Of a stretch of DNA of 64,000 bases, positions 33,984-42,763 are shown piece by piece. The notes beneath the pieces are model-generated. The model was not told the origin of the DNA and searched no databases. It worked only from the letters and a program-made list of their open reading frames with translations. This DNA is from Microbacterium sp. MPKO10 (GTDB lineage: Bacteria > Actinomycetota > Actinomycetes > Actinomycetales > Microbacteriaceae), in the NCBI RefSeq assembly GCF_026107415.2, contig NZ_JAPCHX010000001.1:248001-312000 (forward strand), written 5' to 3'. A program made the position numbers and the translations under genes. Numbering within the stretch: the first letter of the stretch is position 1; each line of letters opens with the position of its first letter.

Positions 33984-34907
33984 ATGAAGCAGACAACGCT
34001 CCTCACCGCGTTCGCCCCCGCTGTATGGGGCACGACGTACATCGTGACCACCGAGCTTCTTCCCGCCGGTCATCCGCTCTTCGCGTCGCTCGTGCGGGCG
34101 CTTCCCGCCGGGCTCATCGCCATTGCGATTGCACGACGCCTTCCCCACAGAACGTGGTGGTTCAAATCGGCCGTTCTCGGCATCCTGAACATCGGCGCCT
34201 TCTTTCCGCTGCTGTTCCTCGCGGCCTACCGGCTGCCGGGTGGGGTGGCTGCGACTCTCGGCGCGTTTCAACCGCTCATTGTCGCGCTGCTCGTCGTGCC
34301 ACTGCTGGGCGAGCGCCTCTCGAGATGGCGGCTGCTCTGGGGCATCGTCGGTGTGATCGGCGTCGCTCTCGTCGTGCTTCGCTCGTCGGCGGCGCTCGAT
34401 GTCGTCGGCGTCATCGCCGGGCTTCTCGGGCCTGTCTCGATGGGTCTCGGTGTGGTGCTGACCAAGAAATGGGGGCGTCCGTCCGGCGTCTCCGGGGTGG
34501 CTCTCGCGGGGTGGCAGCTCACCGCGGGAGGACTCGTTCTGCTTCCGATAGCGCTCCTCGTCGAGGGCGTGCCGACGGTGATCGATGCGGATGCCGCGCT
34601 CGGCTACGCCTGGCTCGGAATCGTGGGCGGACTCCTCGCCTACACGTTGTGGTTCAGCGGCATCCGATCACTGCCCGTCACCGCCGTCGCCGTGCTCGCA
34701 CTGCTGTCGCCGCTTGTCGCCGCGGGTCTCGGAGCAGCGGTGCTGGGCGAGACACTCACCCCCGCGCAGCTCGTCGGTTTCGCACTCGCTTTGGCGGCAA
34801 TCGTCGCATCCCAACTCACGCCACCGCGACGACGGATGCCCGACCCCACAACGCGCCCGGTCGACGCAGCTCTCTCGTCGACGAATCGCGCCCCTCATAA
34901 CAGCTGA
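33984..34907 (+). CDS. EamA family transporter (drug/metabolite exporter)
   Basis: A 307-residue, ten-helix exporter with two EamA repeats; WGTTYIVTTELLPAGHPLF (residues 15-33) is the typical start of the first repeat and PVSMGLGVVLTKKWGRP near 150 that of the second. AAGAGAAAAG precedes the ATG. Divergent from a MarR regulator with paired operators between them, and followed 12 bases later by a NAD(P)-binding protein gene. The exported compound is unknown. Confidence 0.88.
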   Translation: MKQTTLLTAFAPAVWGTTYIVTTELLPAGHPLFASLVRALPAGLIAIAIARRLPHRTWWFKSAVLGILNIGAFFPLLFLAAYRLPGGVAATLGAFQPLIVALLVVPLLGERLSRWRLLWGIVGVIGVALVVLRSSAALDVVGVIAGLLGPVSMGLGVVLTKKWGRPSGVSGVALAGWQLTAGGLVLLPIALLVEGVPTVIDADAALGYAWLGIVGGLLAYTLWFSGIRSLPVTAVAVLALLSPLVAAGLGAAVLGETLTPAQLVGFALALAAIVASQLTPPRRRMPDPTTRPVDAALSSTNRAPHNS

Positions 34908-34919
34908 AAGGCAACAGTA

Positions 34920-35561
34920 ATGGGTATCAGAACCGCCATCATCGGAGCAACAGGCATGATCGGCTCACGCATCGTGGCCGAAGCAGCTCACCGCGGGCAC
35001 ACGGTCACCGCCGCATCGCGCTCTGTCGAGCGGAGTCAAGAACCCACGGTGACCAGTCTCAACGCCGATGCCACCGACTCGACCGCTATGAGCGCACTCG
35101 CGCGTGAGCATGACGTCCTTATCCTCGCCACGCGGCCTACGCCCGGCGATGAACATCTGGTGCGCGGTCCCGCCCGGACGGTGCTCGCCGCAGCCCTCGA
35201 AGCGGATCGACGTGTCGTCGTCATCGGGGGCTCTGCCCCGCTCACGACGCCCGACGGTACGGGTCTCGTGATCGACGACCTCCGCTTCGTTCGCTCCGAG
35301 TGGCAGTCGATCGCACGGGCGAGCATCGAGCAGTTCGACGAATGCACACGCTCGTCCGCCGACTGGGTGTACGTCAGCCCGCCTGCCGTCATCGAGCCGG
35401 GCGAGCGCACAGGCTCCTACGTTCTCGGCACCGAGACACTGCTCGTCGATGAGACAGGCTCCTCGTGGATCAGCGCCGAAGACTTCGCCGTCATGGTCGT
35501 AGACCAGCTCGAAAAGCCTGAGGCGGGTTTCCGTCACCTCACAGCCAGGGCCGCCTCATGA
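34920..35561 (+). CDS. NAD(P)-binding oxidoreductase-like protein (NmrA/SDR-a type)
   Basis: A 213-residue Rossmann-fold protein beginning with the cofactor loop IIGATGMIGSRIVAEAAHRG (residues 8-27). DVLILATRP near 62 and VVVIGGSAPL near 95 are typical of the atypical SDR group with YwnB-like proteins. GAAAGG lies ahead of the ATG. It is co-transcribed with the EamA exporter and may act as an NAD(P)H-dependent reductase or redox sensor. No catalytic YxxxK motif is evident. Confidence 0.83.
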   Translation: MGIRTAIIGATGMIGSRIVAEAAHRGHTVTAASRSVERSQEPTVTSLNADATDSTAMSALAREHDVLILATRPTPGDEHLVRGPARTVLAAALEADRRVVVIGGSAPLTTPDGTGLVIDDLRFVRSEWQSIARASIEQFDECTRSSADWVYVSPPAVIEPGERTGSYVLGTETLLVDETGSSWISAEDFAVMVVDQLEKPEAGFRHLTARAAS

Positions 35562-35626
35562 GGAAACCACTCAACGGCATGCGCATCGCGCGGTAAGACT
35601 CGAGTCCGTCTCATCCGGCTCCGTCA

Positions 35627-36376
35627 TCACTGAGGCCGGGCACGCTTCCTCGCGCGCCGAAACCTCCGCGGCAACGAGGCCAGCCCCCACAGCGTCACAC
35701 GCCACATCGCCTCAAACACGATGCCGCCCGACATCTTCGAGCGGCCCTTCGTGCGCTCGACGAACGTGATCGGAACCTCGATAATGTGCAGCCCCGCACG
35801 ATGCGCATGCCAGAGCATGTCCACCTGAAACCCGTAGCCCTGACTGTGCACGTCGTCACGCGGGATCGCCTGCAGCGCCTCGGCCGTGAACACGCGGTAG
35901 CCACCCGTCACGTCGCGGTACGGCATTCCCAGAATCCAGCGCGCGTAGGCGCCGCCCCCGCGCGACAGCATCCGCCTGTGCCACGGCCAATTCTCGATAC
36001 CGCCGCCCGCGACCCAGCGCGATCCGAGCACGAGATCCGCTCCAGCATCCGCCGCTGCAAGCAGGTCGGGCAGCTGCTCCGGCAGGTGTGAACCGTCGGC
36101 ATCCATCTCGACAAGTCGCCCGAACCCGTGCCCGATCCCCCACTCGAAGGCGTCAGCATAGGCAGCGCCGAGCCCCTGTTTGCCCGGGCGATGCAGGACG
36201 GAAATCTTGGGGTCGGATGCCGCGAGCTCGTCGGCGAGCTCACCGGTTCCGTCCGGTGAGGCATCGTCGACCACGAGTACGTGAGCCAGAGAAACCGCAG
36301 CTCGGACCCGCGCTATGACACCGGGTAAGTTTGCCTGCTCGTTGTAGGTGGGGATGATGACGAGCGTTTCGGCCAC
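35627..36376 (-). CDS. Polyprenol-phosphate mannose synthase (GT2)
   Basis: A 249-residue glycosyltransferase that moves mannose from GDP-mannose to polyprenol phosphate on the inner face of the membrane, for lipoglycan or protein mannosylation. The GT-A fold starts LVIIPTYNEQANLPGV; DDASPDGT near residue 35, EMDADGSH (the metal-binding DXD) near 90, and VERTKGRSKMSG near the C-terminus match DPM1/Ppm1. I chose the GTG at 36376 with GAGGGAGAG upstream over an ATG 42 bases earlier. No N-acyltransferase domain is fused, unlike mycobacterial Ppm1. Confidence 0.9.
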   Translation of the reverse strand: MAETLVIIPTYNEQANLPGVIARVRAAVSLAHVLVVDDASPDGTGELADELAASDPKISVLHRPGKQGLGAAYADAFEWGIGHGFGRLVEMDADGSHLPEQLPDLLAAADAGADLVLGSRWVAGGGIENWPWHRRMLSRGGGAYARWILGMPYRDVTGGYRVFTAEALQAIPRDDVHSQGYGFQVDMLWHAHRAGLHIIEVPITFVERTKGRSKMSGGIVFEAMWRVTLWGLASLPRRFRRARKRARPQ

Positions 36377-36423
36377 AAGCTCTCCCTCACTGTCAACTCG
36401 CGAACGGTGTGCGATCACCCAGC

Positions 36424-37665
36424 CTAATGGGGCGCAACTGTCTGCTCCTCGGGCAAGGACAGTTCTGCGTCTTGACTACCACCGATCATGCGCTTCATCA
36501 CGGGCCGGAATGCTCGGGAAACGAGGATGCGCATTGTCAACTGCGCACAGAAGTTCCCGAGTTTGCTCCCGGGGACCATGAAACGGATCCCGCCGCCGGG
36601 CACCGCCTGCCCCGCTCGCGCGAACGGCGCAACTTTCGCAGCGTAGCGCTCGGCTGCTCGGGTCATGTCGTTGGGCGACGCTGCAACCTCTGCTGAGAGC
36701 AGACGAGCCCCGATGAGCGCCGTAGCCGTGCCCATTCCCGACAGCGGCGAGCCCGACGAGCTGGCGTCACCGATGAGCGTTACCCGACCGTGAACAAGGT
36801 CTGGAACATCGATGCGCACCAGCTCGTCGAAATAGAAGTCGTGAGCGGACTCGAGTGCTGAGAGCATCGCCGGGGCGTGCCACCCTGCAGAGCTGATCAT
36901 GTGTCGCACGAGTGCCAGCTGCGCCGAGCGGTCCCGCCGCAGCCCAGAATCGCGCGCTGTGCGAATTGTCACGAGGACCATCGAGGTTGCCGGGTGCGAT
37001 CCTGGTCGAATGCCGACCGCGGCTCCGGGCGCCGCCCGCATCGTGAACCACCCGGGCTCGATCTCGGGTGGCGTCGGCATTGAAAAGAAGGCTGTATAGC
37101 CACCGAGATAGGTTGAGAACTGCTCCTCAGGCCCGAAAACCATGCGCCTGGTTGCCGAATGGACACCGTCGGCTCCGACGACGAGCTCATATCGAGTTCT
37201 GGAGCCGCTGGCAAATGTGACGTCCGCGCCGTCGCCGTCCTGTACGAGATCGGAAATGCGGTCACCGTACCTCACGGTCAGCAGCTCGGGCACTGCGGAA
37301 TTGGCTTCCTCGAGACGCTCGAGCAGAACGCGGTGAAGATCGCCGCGCGAGATCTCGATTTCGGCCACTGCACCTTTCCCGTCGTAGTCCTCCATCGACA
37401 TGCGGGCGTGCACTCGTCCACGCGAGTTGACGTATGCAATGCCCTTTTCGTGCAGTTGGTGCGCTCGGATGCCGGGCATGAGGCCCATCCGTTCAGCAGC
37501 TTCGCGACTTGCGCCCCTCAGATCGACAACCTGCCCTCCTTCACGCGGCGCATCGTCTCTTTCGACCAGGGTTGTGCGAATGCCCCTCTCGACAAGGCAT
37601 AAAGCGAGGGCAGTTCCAGCGATGCCACTGCCCGAGATCAGAACATGGGGATCGTGCTTTGTCAT
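36424..37665 (-). CDS. FAD-dependent monooxygenase (aromatic hydroxylase/TetX-like)
   Basis: A 413-residue flavoprotein. The FAD motif ISGSGIAGTALALCLVERG lies at residues 10-28. The second flavin motif is VTLIGDASSSGSPLSGMGTA near 295-314, and VVGADGVHSATRR lies near 160. The start with AAGGAG nine bases upstream is favoured over one 42 bases earlier. Divergent from a TetR gene, with a 16-bp inverted repeat between them. It may hydroxylate an aromatic antibiotic or natural product; similarity to tetracycline-inactivating enzymes is at the superfamily level only. Confidence 0.87.
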   Translation of the reverse strand: MTKHDPHVLISGSGIAGTALALCLVERGIRTTLVERDDAPREGGQVVDLRGASREAAERMGLMPGIRAHQLHEKGIAYVNSRGRVHARMSMEDYDGKGAVAEIEISRGDLHRVLLERLEEANSAVPELLTVRYGDRISDLVQDGDGADVTFASGSRTRYELVVGADGVHSATRRMVFGPEEQFSTYLGGYTAFFSMPTPPEIEPGWFTMRAAPGAAVGIRPGSHPATSMVLVTIRTARDSGLRRDRSAQLALVRHMISSAGWHAPAMLSALESAHDFYFDELVRIDVPDLVHGRVTLIGDASSSGSPLSGMGTATALIGARLLSAEVAASPNDMTRAAERYAAKVAPFARAGQAVPGGGIRFMVPGSKLGNFCAQLTMRILVSRAFRPVMKRMIGGSQDAELSLPEEQTVAPH

Positions 37666-37696
37666 GGTGTGCACTCCTTGAACAATTTGTACGCTT

Positions 37697-37752
37697 GTCT
37701 TAGACATTTGTACACATCTTTTTGTGTTTTGTCTAATACAAATGTCTGAGAC
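37697..37752. promoter_or_regulatory. Inverted-repeat operator between monooxygenase and TetR
   Basis: GTCTTAGACATTTGTA (37697-37712) and TACAAATGTCTGAGAC (37737-37752) are complements with one mismatch, 24 bases apart. Each arm is probably a TetR half-region or full site, controlling both divergent genes. The right arm ends eight bases before the TAGAAT -10 hexamer of the TetR gene. Confidence 0.65.
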
Positions 37753-37771
37753 GGCGGACTAGAATCGGAGC

Positions 37772-38356
37772 ATGGGAAACAGGGAAGACCTCCTCGCCGG
37801 AGCGCGACAGGTCATCATCGAGCGTGGGATCGCGAAAACGACCGCTCGCGATATCGCCGCAGCCGCCGGCGTCAGTCTTGCCGCGATCGGCTACCACTTC
37901 GGTTCAAAAGACCAATTGGTGACGGAGGCGCTCGTCGACGCACTCGGTACCGGGATCGGTGACGACGTCGAGAAGGTTGTGCTCGATAGTCAGGGATCGA
38001 CGTTGCTCGATGCTTTCGCAACCCTGATGAACGAGCTTCCAACAGTATTCGCCGCAAATCGGGACGCTCTTCTCGCGAGCCTCGAGAACACCGTCCGCGT
38101 TCTGCGGGATCCGAGTGACAGCCGGGAATTACACAACGCTGTCATGGAGGGGCATCGCGGCATGGCGGAGAACCTGCTCATCGCACACCCTGAGCTCGAC
38201 GAACGACAAGCGAACTCCGTCGCCCGCCTGTACTTCGTTCTCACGCAGAGCCTCGGCATTCTCTGGTTACTGAATCCGGAAGACCTTCCACGCGGAGAGG
38301 AACTCTCAGAGGCCGTCGCTGCGCTCAGCGGCGCTCAGGAGGGACCGCGTACGTAG
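37772..38356 (+). CDS. TetR/AcrR family regulator
   Basis: A 194-residue repressor with an N-terminal helix-turn-helix (ERGIAKTTARDIAAAAGVSLAAIGYHFGSK around residues 18-47). A TAGAAT hexamer (37760-37765) lies six bases ahead of the ATG and there is no ribosome site, so a leaderless mRNA is likely. It is divergent from the flavin monooxygenase and most likely represses it in the absence of a ligand. Confidence 0.88.
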   Translation: MGNREDLLAGARQVIIERGIAKTTARDIAAAAGVSLAAIGYHFGSKDQLVTEALVDALGTGIGDDVEKVVLDSQGSTLLDAFATLMNELPTVFAANRDALLASLENTVRVLRDPSDSRELHNAVMEGHRGMAENLLIAHPELDERQANSVARLYFVLTQSLGILWLLNPEDLPRGEELSEAVAALSGAQEGPRT

Positions 38357-38416
38357 CACCGCGAACCACTACCTGGCCGCGCCGAAGGAGCCTACCGGCC
38401 GCACAAACGTGAGTGG

Positions 38417-39595
38417 CTACGCGCGCAGCTCCGCGAGCACAGCGGCGAGCTGGTCAACGGCCCACTCGAGATCGGCCTGCTCGATCACGAGTGGCGGCGC
38501 GATACGGATCGTCGAGTCATGCGTGTCTTTCGCCAGAACACGCCGCGCCGCCAGACGCTCGCAGACCTCGCGACCCGTCGCCAACTGCGGGTCAATGTCG
38601 ATGCCGGCCCACAGTCCCACGCGACGGTAGGCGACGATGCCCGCCCCCACGAGATCGGCGAGCCGCGCGTCGAGAATATCGCCCAGCACACGTGCCCGCT
38701 TCTGGAACTCGCCCGTGCGCAGCATCCTGACAACCTCGTGACCGACTGCCGCCGCGAGAGGGTTGCCGCCGAAGGTCGACCCGTGCTCGCCCGGTTGCAG
38801 CACGCCGAGCACGCTCTCCGACCCGACGACGGCAGAGACGGGGACGATCCCGCCGCCCAGCGCCTTGCCCAGCAGGTACAGGTCGGGCGCAACACCTTCG
38901 CGGTCGCAGGCAAACGTCGTTCCCGTGCGGCCGAGCCCCGACTGGATCTCGTCGGCGATCATCAGCACATTCTGAGCCGTGCACAGCTCGCGCACGGCCC
39001 GCAGGTACCCCTCGGGCGGCACAATCACGCCCGCCTCCCCCTGGATCGGCTCGAGCAGAACGGCGACCGTGTTCGCGTCGACGGATGCTGCCAGCGCGCC
39101 GATGTCTCCGAACGGAACCGTCCGAAAGCCCGGCGTGAACGGGCCGAAGTCCGTGCGCGCGTCGGCGTCATCGCTGAAGCTGACGATCGTGGTCGTCCGA
39201 CCGTGGAAGTTGCCGCTCATCACGACGATGTTTGCCTGCTCAGCGGCAACCTCCTTGACGCGGTAGCCCCAGGCGCGAGCGACCTTGATGCCGGTCTCAA
39301 CCGCTTCAGCGCCCGTGTTCATGGGCAGCACCATGTCTGTGCCGCACAGTTCAGCGAGCGCGTCGGCAAACGGGCCAAGGGCGTCGTTCTCGAACGCGCG
39401 GCTCACGAGCGTGACGCGATCGAGCTGCTCGTGCGCGACGGCGGTGAGCTGCGGGTTGCGGTGCCCGAAGTTGACAGCAGAATACGCGGCGAGACAGTCG
39501 AGGTACCGCGTCCCCTCACCATCCGTCACCCAGGCGCCCTCCCCCGCTCCGATGATGACCGGCAGCGGGTGGTAGTTGTGGGCGAGGTGTGTCAT
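38417..39595 (-). CDS. rocD: Ornithine aminotransferase
   Basis: A 392-residue PLP-dependent class III aminotransferase that converts ornithine and 2-oxoglutarate to glutamate semialdehyde and glutamate. Family features are NTGAEAVETGIKVARAWGY near residue 93, NFHGRTTTIVSFS near 130, the Asp of MIADEIQSGLGRTG near 215, the PLP Lys in LLGKALGGGIVPVSAVVG near 245 and HGSTFGGNPLAAA near 273. The ATG overlaps the upstream gene's stop by one base (TGATG), so the two are coupled. Its partner upstream modifies guanidino groups, which fits arginine catabolism toward glutamate. Confidence 0.92.
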   Translation of the reverse strand: MTHLAHNYHPLPVIIGAGEGAWVTDGEGTRYLDCLAAYSAVNFGHRNPQLTAVAHEQLDRVTLVSRAFENDALGPFADALAELCGTDMVLPMNTGAEAVETGIKVARAWGYRVKEVAAEQANIVVMSGNFHGRTTTIVSFSDDADARTDFGPFTPGFRTVPFGDIGALAASVDANTVAVLLEPIQGEAGVIVPPEGYLRAVRELCTAQNVLMIADEIQSGLGRTGTTFACDREGVAPDLYLLGKALGGGIVPVSAVVGSESVLGVLQPGEHGSTFGGNPLAAAVGHEVVRMLRTGEFQKRARVLGDILDARLADLVGAGIVAYRRVGLWAGIDIDPQLATGREVCERLAARRVLAKDTHDSTIRIAPPLVIEQADLEWAVDQLAAVLAELRA

Positions 39596-40470
39596 CAGCG
39601 TCGCAGTTCGAGGGTGCAGCACTTGACGCCGCCACCGCCGAGCAGCAGCTCGGAGAGGTCGACGCCAATCGGGTTGTAGCCCCGCTCACGCAGCTGAGCT
39701 TCGAAGCCCGTGGCACGCTTGGCGATCACGACGTTGTAGCCGTCCGAGATCGAGTTGAGGCCGAGGATGCGCGAGTCTTCTTCGCTGACGTGGATCGCGT
39801 CGGGGTAGCGCTTCTCGAGGATCGCCCGTGATGCGTCGTCGAAGGCGCTCGGCAGGTAGGCGATGTTCGCGTCGTCGTCGCCCGTGAGCGGGTCGAGAAC
39901 CGAGATCGCGGTGTCGAGGTGGTAGAAGTTCGGATTCACGAGGTTGAGTGAGATCACCTCGCGGTCGAAGACCGTCGCGACCTCGCGGTGACTCTCGGTG
40001 CTGGTGCGGAAGCCGGTGCCCGCGAGGACGGTGTCGCCGACAAGCAGCAGGTCACCCTCGCCTTCGTTGATGTTCTTCGGCGTGACGACGTCGAACCCGT
40101 TGTCGCCGAACCAGGTCATGAATGCCGGGCCTTCGGGCTGGCGCTCCGGGTACGTGAACTTGGCCCCGTAGGCGACGCCGTCGATGACGAAGCCGCCGTT
40201 TGCCGTGTAGACCATGTCGGGCAGACCCTCGAGCGGGTCGATCAGCTCGATCGTGTGGCCGAGCGACAGGTAGGTCTCGTACAGGGTCTGCCACTGCGCG
40301 ACGGCGCGTGCCGTGTCTGTCGGGTTCGCCGGCTCCATCCACGGGTTGATCCGATACGACACCGTGAAGTGCTCGGGGCGGCACATCAGGTACGTGCGCG
40401 GGTTCGGCGTGCGTTCGCCCGCGGATGCTGTCGCGGATCGTGTGCTGGACAGGGACTCAGTGCTGGTCAT
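39595..40470 (-). CDS. ddaH: Guanidino-modifying hydrolase (DDAH/arginine dihydrolase type)
   Basis: A 291-residue pentein-fold enzyme. It would normally be labelled dimethylarginine dimethylaminohydrolase. The N-terminal part reads YLMCRPEHFTVSYRINPWM, DMVYTANGGFVIDG follows near residue 85, and the active-site Cys is in GGGGVKCCTLELRR at the C-terminus. INPWM and TAN resemble cyanobacterial arginine dihydrolase (ArgZ/AgrE N-terminal domain), which makes ornithine directly from arginine. Its one-base overlap with rocD fits that product better than citrulline. GGAG precedes the ATG; Ser/Thr-rich residues 1-20 are probably disordered. Confidence 0.85.
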   Translation of the reverse strand: MTSTESLSSTRSATASAGERTPNPRTYLMCRPEHFTVSYRINPWMEPANPTDTARAVAQWQTLYETYLSLGHTIELIDPLEGLPDMVYTANGGFVIDGVAYGAKFTYPERQPEGPAFMTWFGDNGFDVVTPKNINEGEGDLLLVGDTVLAGTGFRTSTESHREVATVFDREVISLNLVNPNFYHLDTAISVLDPLTGDDDANIAYLPSAFDDASRAILEKRYPDAIHVSEEDSRILGLNSISDGYNVVIAKRATGFEAQLRERGYNPIGVDLSELLLGGGGVKCCTLELRR

Positions 40471-40651
40471 AGCGTCTCCAGTGAGTTTTTCAGATGCGGC
40501 GGACACTGTCCTCTTGGCCCGGCCGCGATACGCTCGGGCACGCCTCCACCTCAAGTCTGACACCGTCGGCACGCGAATGAGCCCGATCGACTGCAGGATT
40601 CGTGCGTTCTCGCCAGCAAATACGCAACTTTCGCCGGTTACACTGGCGCTT

Positions 40652-41089
40652 ATGGACAATATTGACCGTGGAATCATCGATATGCTCCGGCAGAATGCGC
40701 GTGCCGGATACGGCGATATCGGGCAGGTCGTGGGACTCTCGGCCTCGGCCGTGAAACGCCGTGTCGACCGCCTTGTCGCAGATGGCGTCATCCGCGGATT
40801 CACCGTTCAGGTCGACCCCGCCATCGACGGGCGGCGCACCGAGGCATACGTCGAACTCTTCTGCCGCGGCACCGTGGCACCGGACGAGCTCCGGCAGATG
40901 ATGAGCCATGTTCCCGAGGTCGTCGAGGCGTGCACGGTGTCGGGCAGCGCCGACGCCATGGTGCACATCAGAGCTCGCAGCATCCCGGCCCTTGAGGACG
41001 CCCTCGAGCGTGTGCGCGTGGCTCCGAACGTGGACCACACCCGGTCCTCCATCGTGCTCTCGCGCCTCATCGATCGCCCCATTGACTGA
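40652..41089 (+). CDS. Lrp/AsnC family regulator
   Basis: A 145-residue regulator: an N-terminal helix-turn-helix (DIGQVVGLSASAVKRRVDRLVADGVIRGF, residues 22-50) and a C-terminal RAM/ligand domain. Divergent from the arginine/ornithine operon, 181 bases away, and 18 bases before a ThrE-type exporter gene. A TACACT hexamer (40639-40644) seven bases ahead of the ATG suggests a leaderless mRNA. It likely senses an amino acid and controls arginine catabolism, as Lrp-type regulators of rocD do elsewhere. Confidence 0.9.
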   Translation: MDNIDRGIIDMLRQNARAGYGDIGQVVGLSASAVKRRVDRLVADGVIRGFTVQVDPAIDGRRTEAYVELFCRGTVAPDELRQMMSHVPEVVEACTVSGSADAMVHIRARSIPALEDALERVRVAPNVDHTRSSIVLSRLIDRPID

Positions 41090-41107
41090 GGGTTCTACGC
41101 TAGGAAC

Positions 41108-42556
41108 ATGAGCGACCACGGCAACAGGAGACAGCGCCAGCTTCGCGCACGCCTGGGCGAGTCGTTGAAAGGGCTTGCCGGTGGAATGGTGCGCAGCATG
41201 GGCGTGCCCACGCAAAGAATCGCACTGCCCGGCAGTGACGACGCCATTTCTCAGCGCTACGCGCGCTCGGTGATTGAGCTGTGCCTCCGCGTCGGCGAAA
41301 CCATGATCGCCACGGGTGCCTCAGCCGCCGACACCGTTGCCCAGGTTCTTCGGCTCAGCTCAAGCTTCGGCATCAGCGGCGTGCACGTCGACATCCATTT
41401 CAGCTCGATCACGGTGTCTGTACATCGCGGTCTCGACGAGGACCCGATCACGGTAATGCGCGTGGTCAAGGTGCGCACGACCGACTACACGCGGCTGCGT
41501 GACGTGTACCGGCTGATGGACGAGATCACCTCATCGAATGATCCAGTCGATCCCGATGTCGCCCGGCGGCACCTGAGCGAAATCCTTCAGCAGCCGCATC
41601 CGTATCGCCGCTGGATGATGTCACTCGGCAAGGCCGTCCTCGCCGCCGGCGTCGTCGTCATGTACGACGCGAGCTTCGTCGTCATCGTCGCCGCCGCCCT
41701 GTCCGCGATCCTCGCCGACATCGTCACGCGACGCCTCGATAAGTGGGGAATCTCCGCGTTCTTCGTGCAGATGGCCGCCGCTGTCGTCATCACCTCGATC
41801 GCCGCGCTACTGTACTGGGTTCAGAAGCTCGGGTTCGATTTCATGGCCCAAGTGCAGCCCACCGTCATCGTCATCTCCGGAATCATGCTGCTGTTGTCCG
41901 GCATCGGACTGACGGCGGCCGCCCGAGACGCGATCGACGGGTATTACATCACCGCGTCGTCACGCGGCCTCGAGGTGATCATGATGACGCTCGGACTCGC
42001 CGTCGGCATCTCGCTGACGATCGGCGTCGCCATTCGGCTGGGCATCCCCATCGACGTCGGAACCTCACTCGGCCGCACGGAGAACATGTGGGCTGGCGTT
42101 CTCGGCGCGGCACTCATTGGCGTCGGTTTCACCCTCACCTCCTACGTCCGCCTGATTATCGCGCCGGTCATGGCCGTGCTGGCCGGCGCCGTCTTCGCCG
42201 TCTACTTCATCATCCAGCCGCTCCTGGAGGGCCCGGGACTCGCCCCCGGCATCGCCGGCATCGCCGCGGGTGTTCTGAGCTACCTCGTCTATCGCTGGAT
42301 CATGGTGCCAGAAGCCGCACTCACGATGGCGGCGATCATCGGCCTGATCCCCGGCCTGACTGTGTACCGCGGGCTCTACACGCTTATGGATGGTCCGCAG
42401 GGCATTGTCGCCGCACTCGGCGAGCTGTTCACAGCGCTTGCCGTCGGCATCGGCCTCGCGGCGGGCACCACAATCGGCGGACAACTCGCCCGTCGCAGCT
42501 TCGGCCTCGACCGGGCGGCCGAGATCTCGCTGCGCCGGTCGCGCCGCGTCAAGTAA
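41108..42556 (+). CDS. ThrE-family threonine/serine exporter
   Basis: A 482-residue membrane protein. An N-terminal cytoplasmic part of about 170 residues (VIELCLRVGETMIATGASAADTV, residues 57-79, the DUF1212 hallmark) is followed by about ten helices in two halves (ThrP/DUF3815-like C-terminal half). A TACGCT hexamer (41096-41101) lies six bases before the ATG, overlapping the end of the Lrp gene region, so it may have its own leaderless promoter. Members export L-threonine or L-serine; the linked Lrp suggests amino-acid-responsive control. Confidence 0.88.
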   Translation: MSDHGNRRQRQLRARLGESLKGLAGGMVRSMGVPTQRIALPGSDDAISQRYARSVIELCLRVGETMIATGASAADTVAQVLRLSSSFGISGVHVDIHFSSITVSVHRGLDEDPITVMRVVKVRTTDYTRLRDVYRLMDEITSSNDPVDPDVARRHLSEILQQPHPYRRWMMSLGKAVLAAGVVVMYDASFVVIVAAALSAILADIVTRRLDKWGISAFFVQMAAAVVITSIAALLYWVQKLGFDFMAQVQPTVIVISGIMLLLSGIGLTAAARDAIDGYYITASSRGLEVIMMTLGLAVGISLTIGVAIRLGIPIDVGTSLGRTENMWAGVLGAALIGVGFTLTSYVRLIIAPVMAVLAGAVFAVYFIIQPLLEGPGLAPGIAGIAAGVLSYLVYRWIMVPEAALTMAAIIGLIPGLTVYRGLYTLMDGPQGIVAALGELFTALAVGIGLAAGTTIGGQLARRSFGLDRAAEISLRRSRRVK

Positions 42557-42590
42557 TGGGGATGCTCGGGGCTGTTGCCCGCATGAGAAA

Positions 42591-42618
42591 GGAGGCAGGA
42601 TGCCCCCATCCTGCCTCC
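42591..42618. terminator. Bidirectional terminator
   Basis: GGAGGCAGGATG (42591-42602) and CATCCTGCCTCC (42607-42618) are exact complements with a 4-base CCCC loop. It lies in the 207-bp gap between the convergent ThrE-type and LMF-family genes. There is no long T-run. Confidence 0.75.
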
Positions 42619-42763
42619 ACACCGTCCGCGGCAACCGCTTGAAACAAGCGGATCCCCAACCACTGCTCGCGGAGGCTTCCCTCAAACGACGATCGGTGCG
42701 ATGCAGAGCGATGTCGTGTTCGCAAGCGTACCGTGAAACTGACCCCCAAACGAGGGGGAGTAG

